Notes under the pieces: generated by a model | Databases searched by the model: none | Seen by the model: only the letters and a program-made list of their open reading frames with translations | Told to the model about the DNA's origin: nothing | Assembly (NCBI RefSeq): GCF_022026155.1 | Contig: NZ_CP085041.1 | Span: forward strand, 1,892,306-1,956,305 | Length of the DNA: 64,000 nt | Reading direction: 5' to 3' | Origin: Dissulfurimicrobium hydrothermale | GTDB lineage: Bacteria > Desulfobacterota > Dissulfuribacteria > Dissulfuribacterales > Sh68 | Translations under genes and position numbers: made by a program | Shown here: in pieces, positions 26,979 through 35,465 of the stretch | Layout of the letters: every line of letters starts with the position of its first letter | Numbering within the stretch: position 1 is the stretch's first letter

Positions 26979-27797
26979 ATGGAACCGTTGAAATTCAAAA
27001 AGATGCACGGAAGCGGCAATGACTTCATCCTGATAGACAACAGAACCAGTCTCATTCAAGCAGATACGGCCCATGATCTGGCTAGGCGTCTATGCCGTCG
27101 TAGATTCTCAATCGGGGCGGATGGCCTTATCCTTATCGAGGGGTCAGAAACGGCTGATTTTAGATGGCGCTTCTTCAACGCTGATGGAAGCGAGGCTGAG
27201 ATGTGCGGAAACGGCGGCAGATGCGCTGCAAGGTTTGCAGTTCTTACAGGGATCGCCGGACCGAAATTAAAATTTGAGACAGGGGCCGGGCTGATCCATG
27301 CCGAGGTGAAAGGTGCGAAGGTAAAGCTTGAACTTCCAGCCCCAGCCGACATGGAACTGAACATATCCATTGATGTGAAAGACGACCGAGTCACAACACA
27401 CTTCATAAATACAGGCGTGCCGCATGCAGTGGTTTTGGTGGACGACCTCAAAAGATGCGACGTTGTAGGACTTGGAAGGGCGATAAGATTTCATGAACGC
27501 TTTAAACCCGCAGGTGCAAATGTAGACTTCATCAAGCTTGAAGGCCGGGATGTCCTTATCCGCACCTACGAACGCGGCGTAGAAGGTGAAACGCTTGCAT
27601 GCGGTACCGGCTCAGTGGCAGGGGCCATTATAGCGGCGGTCAAAATCGGGCTTGCCCCACCCTTAAGGGTTAAAACAAGAAGTGGAGAGGTCCTGAAGGT
27701 CTATTTCGATCTGAACGGTGGAGAGGCAAGGGATGTATTCCTGGAAGGCGAGGCTGTGCTTGTATATTCCGGGACACTAGATGGAGACATCTGCTGA
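26979..27797 (+). CDS. dapF: Diaminopimelate epimerase
   Basis: DapF (272 aa) interconverts LL- and meso-diaminopimelate for lysine and peptidoglycan. Its two catalytic cysteines are Cys76 in EMCGNGGRC and the one in LACGTGSV near residue 208. The N-terminal FKKMHGSGNDFILID is the family signature. The ribosome site GGAGG precedes the ATG. The stop and the mltG start share one base. Confidence 0.96.
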   Translation: MEPLKFKKMHGSGNDFILIDNRTSLIQADTAHDLARRLCRRRFSIGADGLILIEGSETADFRWRFFNADGSEAEMCGNGGRCAARFAVLTGIAGPKLKFETGAGLIHAEVKGAKVKLELPAPADMELNISIDVKDDRVTTHFINTGVPHAVVLVDDLKRCDVVGLGRAIRFHERFKPAGANVDFIKLEGRDVLIRTYERGVEGETLACGTGSVAGAIIAAVKIGLAPPLRVKTRSGEVLKVYFDLNGGEARDVFLEGEAVLVYSGTLDGDIC

Positions 27798-28861
27798 TGC
27801 GTCTTTTAAAAGACCTCTGGTGGCTCCTACTTTTCTATGTCGTATTTCTAGGGAGTTATGAGGCATGGAACACCTGGAACTACTGGATGACACCTAAAAA
27901 TACAGCCGCCCCGTCAAAAATCATCAACATAACGCCTGGCATGAAGTTCTCAGAGGTGGCCAACCTACTTGAAAGCGAGGGATTGATTAGGTCGAAGACG
28001 GGCTTCACCATTCTTGCTTGGATAAAAGGCATGAGCGGCAGGCTCCAGGCCGGCGAATACCAGCTTTCTCCGGCCCAAAGCCCGGATGACATCCTAGACT
28101 ACCTGGTAAACGGGAAGGTGCTCAAACATGTCGTGACCATACCCGAGGGATTCAATATCTATGACATAGCCGGACTCATCGAGAACGCCGGGATCATGCC
28201 CAGAAATCGTTTTCTTGACGCCGCCAAAGATCAGGCCCTCCTCAAGAGACTCGGCATCGACGGCCGGACGGCTGAAGGCTATCTCTTCCCCGATACATAT
28301 TTCTTCACTAAAGATACCCCTCCTCAGAAAATCATCGCCACAATGGTAGAGAGACTGAAAGATGTCTGGCGGAAACATGGCCTCCAAGAAAGGGCCAATG
28401 CGCTTGGAGTCACCATGAAAGAGGTCTTGATCTTGGCCTCGATGGTGGAAAAGGAGGCTGCAATACCCTCCGAGCGCCCAATAATCGCAAGTGTCTTTTG
28501 GAACAGGATCAAGAAAGGCATGCCGCTGCAGTGCGACCCAACCGTTTACTACGGTATCTTGGACAAACTGGAGTCCGAATCAGGGACTGGAAAAGGGCCA
28601 AGCCTGCCGACAAGGCTTACCAAAAAAGACCTGCATACTAAGACGCCATATAACACATATTGCATAGACGGCCTACCGCCTGGCCCGATTGCAAACCCGG
28701 GTCTCGATTCCATAAAGGCAGTCCTTTATCCTGAGAAGACGGATTTTTTATATTTTGTGTCGAAAAACGATAACACACACTATTTTTCAAAAACCCTCGC
28801 CGAACACGACAAGGCGGTGGAAAGATATCAAATAAGAAAAAACGACGAAGGAGGTGTCTGA
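27797..28861 (+). CDS. mltG: Endolytic murein transglycosylase MltG
   Basis: MltG (354 aa) cleaves nascent glycan strands and is thought to end their polymerisation. One N-terminal membrane anchor (about residues 6-25, LWWLLLFYVVFLGSY) is followed by a LysM-like subdomain (ITPGMKFSEVANLLESEGLI). The YceG catalytic region has its Glu in ILASMVEKEAA, then RLKKGMPLQ-like IKKGMPLQCDPTVYYG and the terminal TPYNTYCIDGLPPGPIANPG motif. It sits between dapF and a sulfite reductase gene with one-base overlaps at both ends. Confidence 0.95.
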   Translation: MRLLKDLWWLLLFYVVFLGSYEAWNTWNYWMTPKNTAAPSKIINITPGMKFSEVANLLESEGLIRSKTGFTILAWIKGMSGRLQAGEYQLSPAQSPDDILDYLVNGKVLKHVVTIPEGFNIYDIAGLIENAGIMPRNRFLDAAKDQALLKRLGIDGRTAEGYLFPDTYFFTKDTPPQKIIATMVERLKDVWRKHGLQERANALGVTMKEVLILASMVEKEAAIPSERPIIASVFWNRIKKGMPLQCDPTVYYGILDKLESESGTGKGPSLPTRLTKKDLHTKTPYNTYCIDGLPPGPIANPGLDSIKAVLYPEKTDFLYFVSKNDNTHYFSKTLAEHDKAVERYQIRKNDEGGV

Positions 28862-29520
28862 TGGATAATACAATCCCAATACCAGGTCTTGTAATTCAAG
28901 GAGACGGCTCCTACGCCCTTACTATTGAATGCCCAAACGGGATTATAACCCCTGAGGTCATCGATACATTATCAAGGGTCGTAAAAGAGTTGGGGATAAC
29001 CGTCCACATCACCACTGCTCAGAAGATCATGCTCCTGGGGCTTGACCAAAAGACAGGCCGGAGGGCAATAGAGCTCCTGGAAGAAGGCGGGGCTGGCGTA
29101 AGGAAGGCCAGGGATATCTCCCAGCCAAGGGTGTGCGTAGGTAAACCATATTGCAAGCTTGCACTGCAGAAGACCTTTCCGTTTGGGGAGTATATCTACA
29201 AAGAGCTTGCCAGGATCCCTATCCCGCCGAAATTGAAGGTGGCGGTGGCTGGTTGTCCGGCCTGCTGCTCATGGGCGAATATGGTGGATATAGGTTTTTC
29301 AGGCAGAAAGAGCGGCTTTGTGGTCATGCTCGGAGGCCATGGCGGGAGCAGACCCAAGGAGGGATGCGAGGTGGGCAGGATCTCGTCGCCTGAAGAGGCG
29401 GGCGAGATAATAAAGAGGCTTGCCGCGATGTTCTCAAGGCATGTAAAGATAAAATCAAGGATGGACAGGCTGATGGAGAAGATCGGCATTGAAGAGTTAA
29501 AAAGAGCGATAGGGTTTTAG
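28861..29520 (+). CDS. Small siroheme sulfite/nitrite reductase-like protein
   Basis: The 219-aa protein matches the low-molecular-weight assimilatory-type sulfite reductase known from Desulfovibrio vulgaris (about 218 aa). The siroheme-[4Fe-4S] ligands follow the C-x5-C...C-x3-C pattern: Cys92 and Cys98 in RVCVGKPYC, Cys132 and Cys136 in GCPACC. The N-terminal ferrodoxin-like half (TIECPNGIITPEVI, TTAQKIMLLG) is the family's substrate-binding domain. A strong ribosome site (GGAGGTG) precedes the ATG. Electron donor and physiological role remain unproven even in studied homologues. Confidence 0.87.
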   Translation: MDNTIPIPGLVIQGDGSYALTIECPNGIITPEVIDTLSRVVKELGITVHITTAQKIMLLGLDQKTGRRAIELLEEGGAGVRKARDISQPRVCVGKPYCKLALQKTFPFGEYIYKELARIPIPPKLKVAVAGCPACCSWANMVDIGFSGRKSGFVVMLGGHGGSRPKEGCEVGRISSPEEAGEIIKRLAAMFSRHVKIKSRMDRLMEKIGIEELKRAIGF

Positions 29521-30350
29521 CTGTTTTTTATCCTGTCAATCAGCACAGAGAGTGGCAATATCCTCCCCTGGCAAAACGGCGCTGGGTCAAACAAAGAGAC
29601 ATCGGGCCGTCGGGGCAGGATCTTCTTAAGATCGACATCGATCTTCAACCCCAAACCCGCCATCTCAAGATGAAAACCTGTAGGGTACGGCGAACCGTCA
29701 GGCAGTCCGTCAGGGGCACTGTAGCGTACATCGAGGCCTTCAAGCCTTAGATAAAGCGGGGCCAGGGTCTTTGGGTCAAGACCTACCACGCCCCGCCGCC
29801 CGTCTTCCACAAACCCTATGCACAGTGGCCGAACTGATGACCCTTCCCACTGCCCTGCAGGACACTCCGAGACATCTTTGTCACCACCCATGCCGTATGC
29901 TGACCATGGGGCGAGGACCAGCATAGCCTCATCGGCGATACCATTTAACATGCGGCCATCCGGCAGCAATGCCTCATCACCAAGATCCGCCGTATAGATG
30001 ACGCCATGGGATGGTATGTAGAGGTAAAGCCAATCGTCTGTGAGCAGACAGTCAAAGACAGTAACACCCATAGCCCCAAGACCTGTCGCCCTGAGTTTCA
30101 GGCCGTTCTCTGCGCGCTCCCAGTTTATTATACCCGTGACCCTTGGCTGGGCCTTGCCCTTCAAGGTAAATTGAACCAGCGCATTTGCGCTCATGGCCGC
30201 TGGAAGCCTCGTCTGACGCTCCAGGGCCTCTTTAATGGGAAGCGAAATCTGCTTGAGCGGCCCAAGCTGAATAGTACTCGATGGGGCGACGATAGCGCAC
30301 CCGCCTATCGCCATCAATAATAACGCCGAGAAAATGACTTTAACCAACAT
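29517..30350 (-). CDS. Outer-membrane-type lipoprotein, LolB/DUF4292-like fold suspected
   Basis: This is a 277-aa predicted lipoprotein. The start is placed at ATG 30350 (MLVKVIFSALLLMAIGGCAIV), because it follows AAGGGAAA and puts the lipobox IGGC directly after the signal. An upstream in-frame start would add 14 residues before it. The body is beta-rich with repeated hydrophobic strands (LVQFTLKGKAQPRVTGIINW, GVTVFDCLLTDDWLYLY), reminiscent of LolA/LolB-like lipoproteins, but I cannot name it firmly. The 3' end overlaps the convergent sulfite reductase gene by four bases. Confidence 0.7.
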   Translation of the reverse strand: MLVKVIFSALLLMAIGGCAIVAPSSTIQLGPLKQISLPIKEALERQTRLPAAMSANALVQFTLKGKAQPRVTGIINWERAENGLKLRATGLGAMGVTVFDCLLTDDWLYLYIPSHGVIYTADLGDEALLPDGRMLNGIADEAMLVLAPWSAYGMGGDKDVSECPAGQWEGSSVRPLCIGFVEDGRRGVVGLDPKTLAPLYLRLEGLDVRYSAPDGLPDGSPYPTGFHLEMAGLGLKIDVDLKKILPRRPDVSLFDPAPFCQGRILPLSVLIDRIKNS

Positions 30351-30475
30351 AAAATTTCCCTTAAACAAATAAACCACCGACATGCAAAACAATTCATTAA
30401 ACCGTAACTATGATACCCCGAAGTAGATTTTTTAGAAAGGATGAATAAAAAAATAAAAAAACCGACGATAAAGAC

Positions 30476-32959
30476 TTACAGCACGACGCCCTTTTTCATA
30501 GCACCTTCTATTGACCTCTTCACTATACCGACGATCTCGTCATAATCCATCCCGTTCGGAAAGACAGGTGGCAAGAATTTCAAATGTATCTCATAAGGTC
30601 TTGGGATAAGGCTTCCTAATGGAAAGGCCCTGAATGCACCGTCTATCGCAACCGGAACCACAGGGACACCGATCTCCTTGCTCAAGATGGCAAAGGCCTT
30701 TTTAAAAGGCAAAAGCCCTCCGTCCCTTGTACGCGCACCCTCAGGAAAGATTACTATTGACTTGCCCCTTCTAAGGAGGACGGCGGCCTTTTTCAGGGCT
30801 GATGCAAGGTTTCTGTTCAAATCGAACGGGATCACATGCATCCTTGGGGCTATAGCTCGCCTAAGCGGCGACCTAAAATATTCCTCTGTGGCTATAAAAT
30901 AACTGTCTCTCAGGGCGTACGACGGAAGGGCCGCTATTATCAAAAAGCCGTCAAGGAGGCTCTGATGGTTGGGGGCAAGGATAAAAGGCCGCGCTGGTAG
31001 GACATCGGCGCCACTGACCTTGAAGCGGAAATACGGTCTGGCCGTAAGGGATAATACAGCCTTCAAGGTCAGGATAGACAAATCGCCTTCATATATATCT
31101 ATATCGACCACCCCATCGGCACCAAGGACATCCCGCCAGCCGACCTCACCCCTTTCAACCCTTACAGCATCCTGTTTTATATAGACATAAAGATCCTTAA
31201 CAAGGAGGAGGTGCGAGAGCTCATCTTCCGTCACAGACATCCCGAAGGTCTTTTCAATGAAGCTCAAAAGCTCAATCTTGCCAAGGGAATCAAGGCCGAG
31301 ATCCATCTCAAGGTGGTCTTCCAGGAAGACCTCCTTGCCGGAAACTTCCTTGAGATATGCACTCAAGGCAGTGAATACCTCATCAGAGGGACCTTTTGAC
31401 CTTCTCTCAGACCTCTTCGCCGCCGTAACAACCGAACCAAGCAGATGCCTCTTTATCTTCCCAAGCCTTGTCTTGGGAAATTCAGATGAAACCACATCAA
31501 AACCTGATATCTTCTTGTAATCAGGGACAGACCTGTTGTATTCATCTATAACCTTCCATTTAATGAACTCGTTTATATTGCTAATGTTAGCTGCCTTTAA
31601 GGCCTCAAGATCAGGGCGCACGAGACAAAAAAGTCTGCCATTTTTCTCCATAACGGCCGCCTCCTTCACACAGGCCGCTGTAGCAAGCACCATACCCTCT
31701 ATCTCCTCGGGATTGATGTTCTTGCCATTCGAAAGGACGATCATGTCCTTTTTTCTGCCCGTGATATATAGATAACCGTCCTGGTCCAGTGCGCCTAGAT
31801 CGCCGGTATAGAACCAACCGTCCCTTATGGCGTCTCTAGTCCTATCAGGCAGATTCAGATAGCCCTTCATTACATTGGGGCCCCTTACTGCAATCTCGCC
31901 CCCTTCGATCTTCACTTCGACTCCTGGGAGAGGCCTACCTACCGAACCTATTTTAATGACACGGGGCAAATTGAAAGAGATGATGGGAGAGGTCTCCGTG
32001 AGCCCGTAGCCCTCAACCACAGGGAGACCAAGGGCAGCGAAATCTCTTGCAATCTGCGGTGAGAGCCTTGCCCCGCCGCTTACAAGATACCTCAGTGCAC
32101 CTCCCAGACGAACGCGAAGCCGTCTGAATATGAAACGGGATATAGCCAGCCGATCAAGGGATCTCGACAACATAAAAAACATGAAAAGGATGGGATTTTT
32201 GCGTACGCGGCCCATTATCGACCGATAAAAGAGCTCGAAGACCCTGGGGACCCCTACAAATATGGTAACCTTATAGGTCCTGCAGGCCGTAATGATCTCA
32301 TCCGAAGACGGCTTGTCCACCATCACGATAGTGGCGCCGAGAAAGAGGGGGGTCAGGACAGTCGTCATTATAGGATATGTATGATGAAATGGCAGGATCG
32401 AGAGCAGTCGGTCATCCCTTGAGGCGATCCCTGTACTTATGATGCCTTCTATGTTTGAGAGGAGATTTCTTTGCGTTAGCACCACACCCTTTGGTCTTCC
32501 CGTAGTCCCTGATGTGTATGGGATCAAGGCCGCATCGTCGTCCGAAAGGGCCGAGCTGAATCTCCCGCCATGTACAACCAAGCTGGACAAATCCTCGAAT
32601 ACGAAGATATGTCCGGGTCTCGCACCTGAAGAAACGGCATCCAACAGGACCTTTTCAAGCACCTTTGATGTAAAGATCGCCTTCGGCATGGAATCGTTGA
32701 ACACATGCACTATATCGGTTGGAGATGAAAGGGCATCTATCGGGACAACCGCAGCACCCCTTTGCCAAGCTGCATAGACAGCACATATCCATTCAGGCCT
32801 GTTTTCGGAAAAAATAGCCACCCTGTCCCCATGTCCAACAGGAATGAGATCTGAAAAGGCCTTGATCCAGGCGTGAAGCCAGGGAAACGAGATCTCCCTT
32901 CCCTGATAAATAATGGCCGTCTTGTCAATATCTGCTATCTTCATTGGATGTACTTGCAT
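30476..32959 (-). CDS. Fused acyl-CoA/acyl-ACP synthetase, acyl carrier domain and PlsC acyltransferase
   Basis: This 827-aa protein has three domains in order. An AMP-forming acyl-activating domain spans residues 1-500 (YTSGTTGRPKGV near 148; GYGLTETSP; YTGDLGALDQDGYLYITGRKKD). A phosphopantetheine carrier domain lies at about 535-605 (DLGLDSLGKIELL, Ser being the attachment site). A PlsC-type acyltransferase follows at about 640-827 (NHQSLLDGF and FPEGARTRDGGLLPFK). It probably activates a fatty acid, holds it on its own carrier and transfers it to a lysophospholipid. The order is opposite to E. coli Aas (PlsC first). The start may be the ATG five codons later. Confidence 0.88.
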   Translation of the reverse strand: MQVHPMKIADIDKTAIIYQGREISFPWLHAWIKAFSDLIPVGHGDRVAIFSENRPEWICAVYAAWQRGAAVVPIDALSSPTDIVHVFNDSMPKAIFTSKVLEKVLLDAVSSGARPGHIFVFEDLSSLVVHGGRFSSALSDDDAALIPYTSGTTGRPKGVVLTQRNLLSNIEGIISTGIASRDDRLLSILPFHHTYPIMTTVLTPLFLGATIVMVDKPSSDEIITACRTYKVTIFVGVPRVFELFYRSIMGRVRKNPILFMFFMLSRSLDRLAISRFIFRRLRVRLGGALRYLVSGGARLSPQIARDFAALGLPVVEGYGLTETSPIISFNLPRVIKIGSVGRPLPGVEVKIEGGEIAVRGPNVMKGYLNLPDRTRDAIRDGWFYTGDLGALDQDGYLYITGRKKDMIVLSNGKNINPEEIEGMVLATAACVKEAAVMEKNGRLFCLVRPDLEALKAANISNINEFIKWKVIDEYNRSVPDYKKISGFDVVSSEFPKTRLGKIKRHLLGSVVTAAKRSERRSKGPSDEVFTALSAYLKEVSGKEVFLEDHLEMDLGLDSLGKIELLSFIEKTFGMSVTEDELSHLLLVKDLYVYIKQDAVRVERGEVGWRDVLGADGVVDIDIYEGDLSILTLKAVLSLTARPYFRFKVSGADVLPARPFILAPNHQSLLDGFLIIAALPSYALRDSYFIATEEYFRSPLRRAIAPRMHVIPFDLNRNLASALKKAAVLLRRGKSIVIFPEGARTRDGGLLPFKKAFAILSKEIGVPVVPVAIDGAFRAFPLGSLIPRPYEIHLKFLPPVFPNGMDYDEIVGIVKRSIEGAMKKGVVL

Positions 32960-33004
32960 GTGTTGCTTCAGCGGGTCGCAAAGGCCAAATGAATGTATGA
33001 GCGG

Positions 33005-35203
33005 CTACTGAAAAGAACGCCTAAGCCATTCAAGAAGGGGCAAGACGTCTTTATCTTCGAATACGGCCTCAAGATCTTTTGAAAGTCTCCTCTTCCAGTT
33101 CGGATACTCATTCACCGTGCCAGGCAGATTCGCCTGATCCAGCTCGCCAGTCAGGTCTTCCATCTGAACCGCAAGTATCTTCGAACGGCATCTAACAAGA
33201 TAGCTATATACTGCAAAGACCAGCTGTGGCGTCATTTTTTTTGGCAGACCGGTCTTGTCATCGATCTCATGGCCTCGCAACATATCATTGGATACAAGGC
33301 CTTCTTTTTTGAGCGCCTCAAAAAGCCAAGCCTTGGCCCTGTCTCGCCAGGTGATCTCACGCCCCTTAATCTCTTTCGTCGGAAAGAGATTAAGCCTGTC
33401 TCTGATCTCCACATCTCGCCCCTGCCAAAAGCCGTAGAGGGTCGGAAGATCATGTGTGGTCACCGAAACCAGGGCATTGGTCGGATATTCGGCAGGCGGC
33501 CTGAAAGAGCCGTCTTCCTTGGTTTCAAAATAAAAGACCCTGGTGGAGAATACGTCGGCCTCCCCAAGCCCTGAACGCACCTCATCAGGTACGGTTCCAA
33601 GATCCTCTCCTATGACCATACACCTGTTTCTATGGCTCTCAAGTGCAAGGACCCCAAGGAGGTCTTCAAATGGATACCTCACATACACCCCTTTGTCAGG
33701 CTTCATACTGCAAGGCACCCAAAAGAGGCGCATAAGACCCATTACATGATCGATCCGAAGGGCGCCATTATGGCACATGTTCCTACGGAGCATCTTGATA
33801 AACGGCAAGTAAGCAGACTCCTTGAGCCTGATAGGGATTATAGGCGGCAGGCCCCAGTCTTGGCCATTGGGATTGAAAGCATCAGGCGGGGCCCCAATGC
33901 CTGCATTCAGTGCAAAAAGTCCCTTGTGGTACCAGACATCAAAGCCTGTTCTGTCGACGCCTACCGGCAGGTCCAAATAGAGTCCGACCTTGAGCCCAAG
34001 CTCGAACGAGCGTTGCCCAATAGCGGCAAGCTGCCTCTCGGCCTGCCACTCCAGATAGCAATAAAAATCTACACGATCCCCTCTTTTTGATGCAAAGTCT
34101 GTAACCTCGACTGAATCTGGATCTTGATATGCCTCCGGCCAAACCGGCCAGCCCCAGATCGCTGAGTCCCGTCCCTTGAAATACTCGCTGATGGCATTAA
34201 ATGTACTGTATAATTTAAGCGCCTTGCCACCTTCTTTTTTAAACGTCAAAAACTCCTTGGCCCTCTGACTGTTGTTTACTAGGTGATTTCTCTTAAAGTG
34301 CCTAAAAAGCACCTCAAGCACCTCCAATTTCAGGCCCGCCACCCCCTCATAGTCCACAAATCCGCCCTCTCTTAGATGTGAAAGCCTGGCCTGAAAGGCC
34401 TGCCCCCCGGCCAAAGCCTTCGCCTCTTCGCATTCAGCAAAATCGGGCACTGCCTCTATATCAATGTTGAGATAATTCAAAAAAAGGCGGCTCGACGGGC
34501 TGTAAGGACTTATGTGCGACGGATCGCAGGGGGAAAGGGCGCACAGCGGATTTGTACCCACAATCCCTGCACTGAAAGCTGAAAAACGCTCAATAACCGT
34601 CTTCAGGTCTCCAAAGTCTCCAATGCCCCAATTACGCCTTGAACGCAGGGCATACAGCCCGACGGTCGGACCCCAGGTCCTGCCGTCTCTGAAAAGCCCA
34701 TCCGGAACATAGCACCTCTTGGGGCACACGATAAGAGACATGGATAAACCGCCTGGCTCTTCATCGGAAAACAGCAAAAAGCGGTGATAGCCCATGGGCA
34801 TTGATACAGGCAGCATAAGGGAATAACGGAAGATGCGCCTGCCATTGATCTCATGCGATCCCTTGACCTGGAGATCGGATGGCCTAAACGCCCCGGCATG
34901 CGATACCCCAGCCTCTTCCAAAACCGCCCATTCGAACCTGAAACCATCCTTTTCATGCGGCAATGTCAACAATATCTCGACAGGAGAGCCAAACGATACC
35001 ACCCTGACCGGCTCAAGCACCCTCAACCACAGGTCCTCTTTGAGCCTCGACAATGCGGCCTCATAGCCATCGCCGTCCAATACCCCCATACCATGGAGGA
35101 TATTCATCACGGCCTCGTCCTGTGCAACATGCCATTTGCCCCAGATATCCCAATAGCCATGTTCAATGCCGCAAAGCCTGAGAAGCTCTTTGATGTCCTC
35201 CAT
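33005..35203 (-). CDS. malQ: 4-alpha-glucanotransferase (amylomaltase)
   Basis: MalQ (732 aa) disproportionates maltodextrins in glycogen or maltose metabolism. The size fits the long E. coli-like type with an N-terminal extension of about 150 residues before the GH77 barrel. Barrel motifs include GIGDFGDLKTVIERF, PYSPSSRLFLNYLNIDIEAV, YLDLPVGVDRTGFDVW (nucleophile region), LRIDHVMGLMRLFWVP, VIGEDLGTVPDEV (acid/base) and TTHDLPTLYGFWQGRD, with the conserved NLPGTVNEYPNWKRRL near the end. It precedes the acyl-activating fusion gene on the same strand. Confidence 0.93.
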   Translation of the reverse strand: MEDIKELLRLCGIEHGYWDIWGKWHVAQDEAVMNILHGMGVLDGDGYEAALSRLKEDLWLRVLEPVRVVSFGSPVEILLTLPHEKDGFRFEWAVLEEAGVSHAGAFRPSDLQVKGSHEINGRRIFRYSLMLPVSMPMGYHRFLLFSDEEPGGLSMSLIVCPKRCYVPDGLFRDGRTWGPTVGLYALRSRRNWGIGDFGDLKTVIERFSAFSAGIVGTNPLCALSPCDPSHISPYSPSSRLFLNYLNIDIEAVPDFAECEEAKALAGGQAFQARLSHLREGGFVDYEGVAGLKLEVLEVLFRHFKRNHLVNNSQRAKEFLTFKKEGGKALKLYSTFNAISEYFKGRDSAIWGWPVWPEAYQDPDSVEVTDFASKRGDRVDFYCYLEWQAERQLAAIGQRSFELGLKVGLYLDLPVGVDRTGFDVWYHKGLFALNAGIGAPPDAFNPNGQDWGLPPIIPIRLKESAYLPFIKMLRRNMCHNGALRIDHVMGLMRLFWVPCSMKPDKGVYVRYPFEDLLGVLALESHRNRCMVIGEDLGTVPDEVRSGLGEADVFSTRVFYFETKEDGSFRPPAEYPTNALVSVTTHDLPTLYGFWQGRDVEIRDRLNLFPTKEIKGREITWRDRAKAWLFEALKKEGLVSNDMLRGHEIDDKTGLPKKMTPQLVFAVYSYLVRCRSKILAVQMEDLTGELDQANLPGTVNEYPNWKRRLSKDLEAVFEDKDVLPLLEWLRRSFQ

Positions 35204-35391
35204 TTGATGGGAGGTCCTCCATTCTTACCCTGCCCTTATGGGAGGAATGTCGCAACTATATTTTATATTTTTAATATACCTGAGATTTCGGTCGTGGGCA
35301 AAGGCAACCAGCGGCGGCCGATTTATCAGGATACCGGTGACTGTCAGTTCGACGGCCACTATTTTTATGACATCTTTGAGACGGTTGGAAT

Positions 35392-35426
35392 AAAGAAAGG
35401 CCCTGCAACAGCAGGGCCTTTCTTTT
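35392..35426 (-). terminator. Intrinsic terminator after the porin gene
   Basis: A perfect stem AAAGAAAGGCCCTGC / GCAGGGCCTTTCTTT with loop AACA lies 40 bases after the porin stop codon. Read on the minus strand it ends in a T-rich run (TTTCTTTATT). The symmetric A/T flanks mean it could also work on the plus strand. It separates the porin transcript from malQ. Confidence 0.85.
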
Positions 35427-35465
35427 AATAGGAGGCTACAATATGCCCTTGCTAGTTCTTCATTG

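Noticed and set aside
32985-33000. FadR half-site (TGAATG) before the acyl-activating fusion gene
   Set aside because: Only one arm is present; no palindrome, so not enough to claim regulation.
34853-35428. Plus-strand open frame of 191 codons opposite malQ
   Set aside because: Most of it is antisense to malQ, there is no ribosome site, and its end falls inside the porin terminator. The last 60 codons look slightly protein-like but are not supported.
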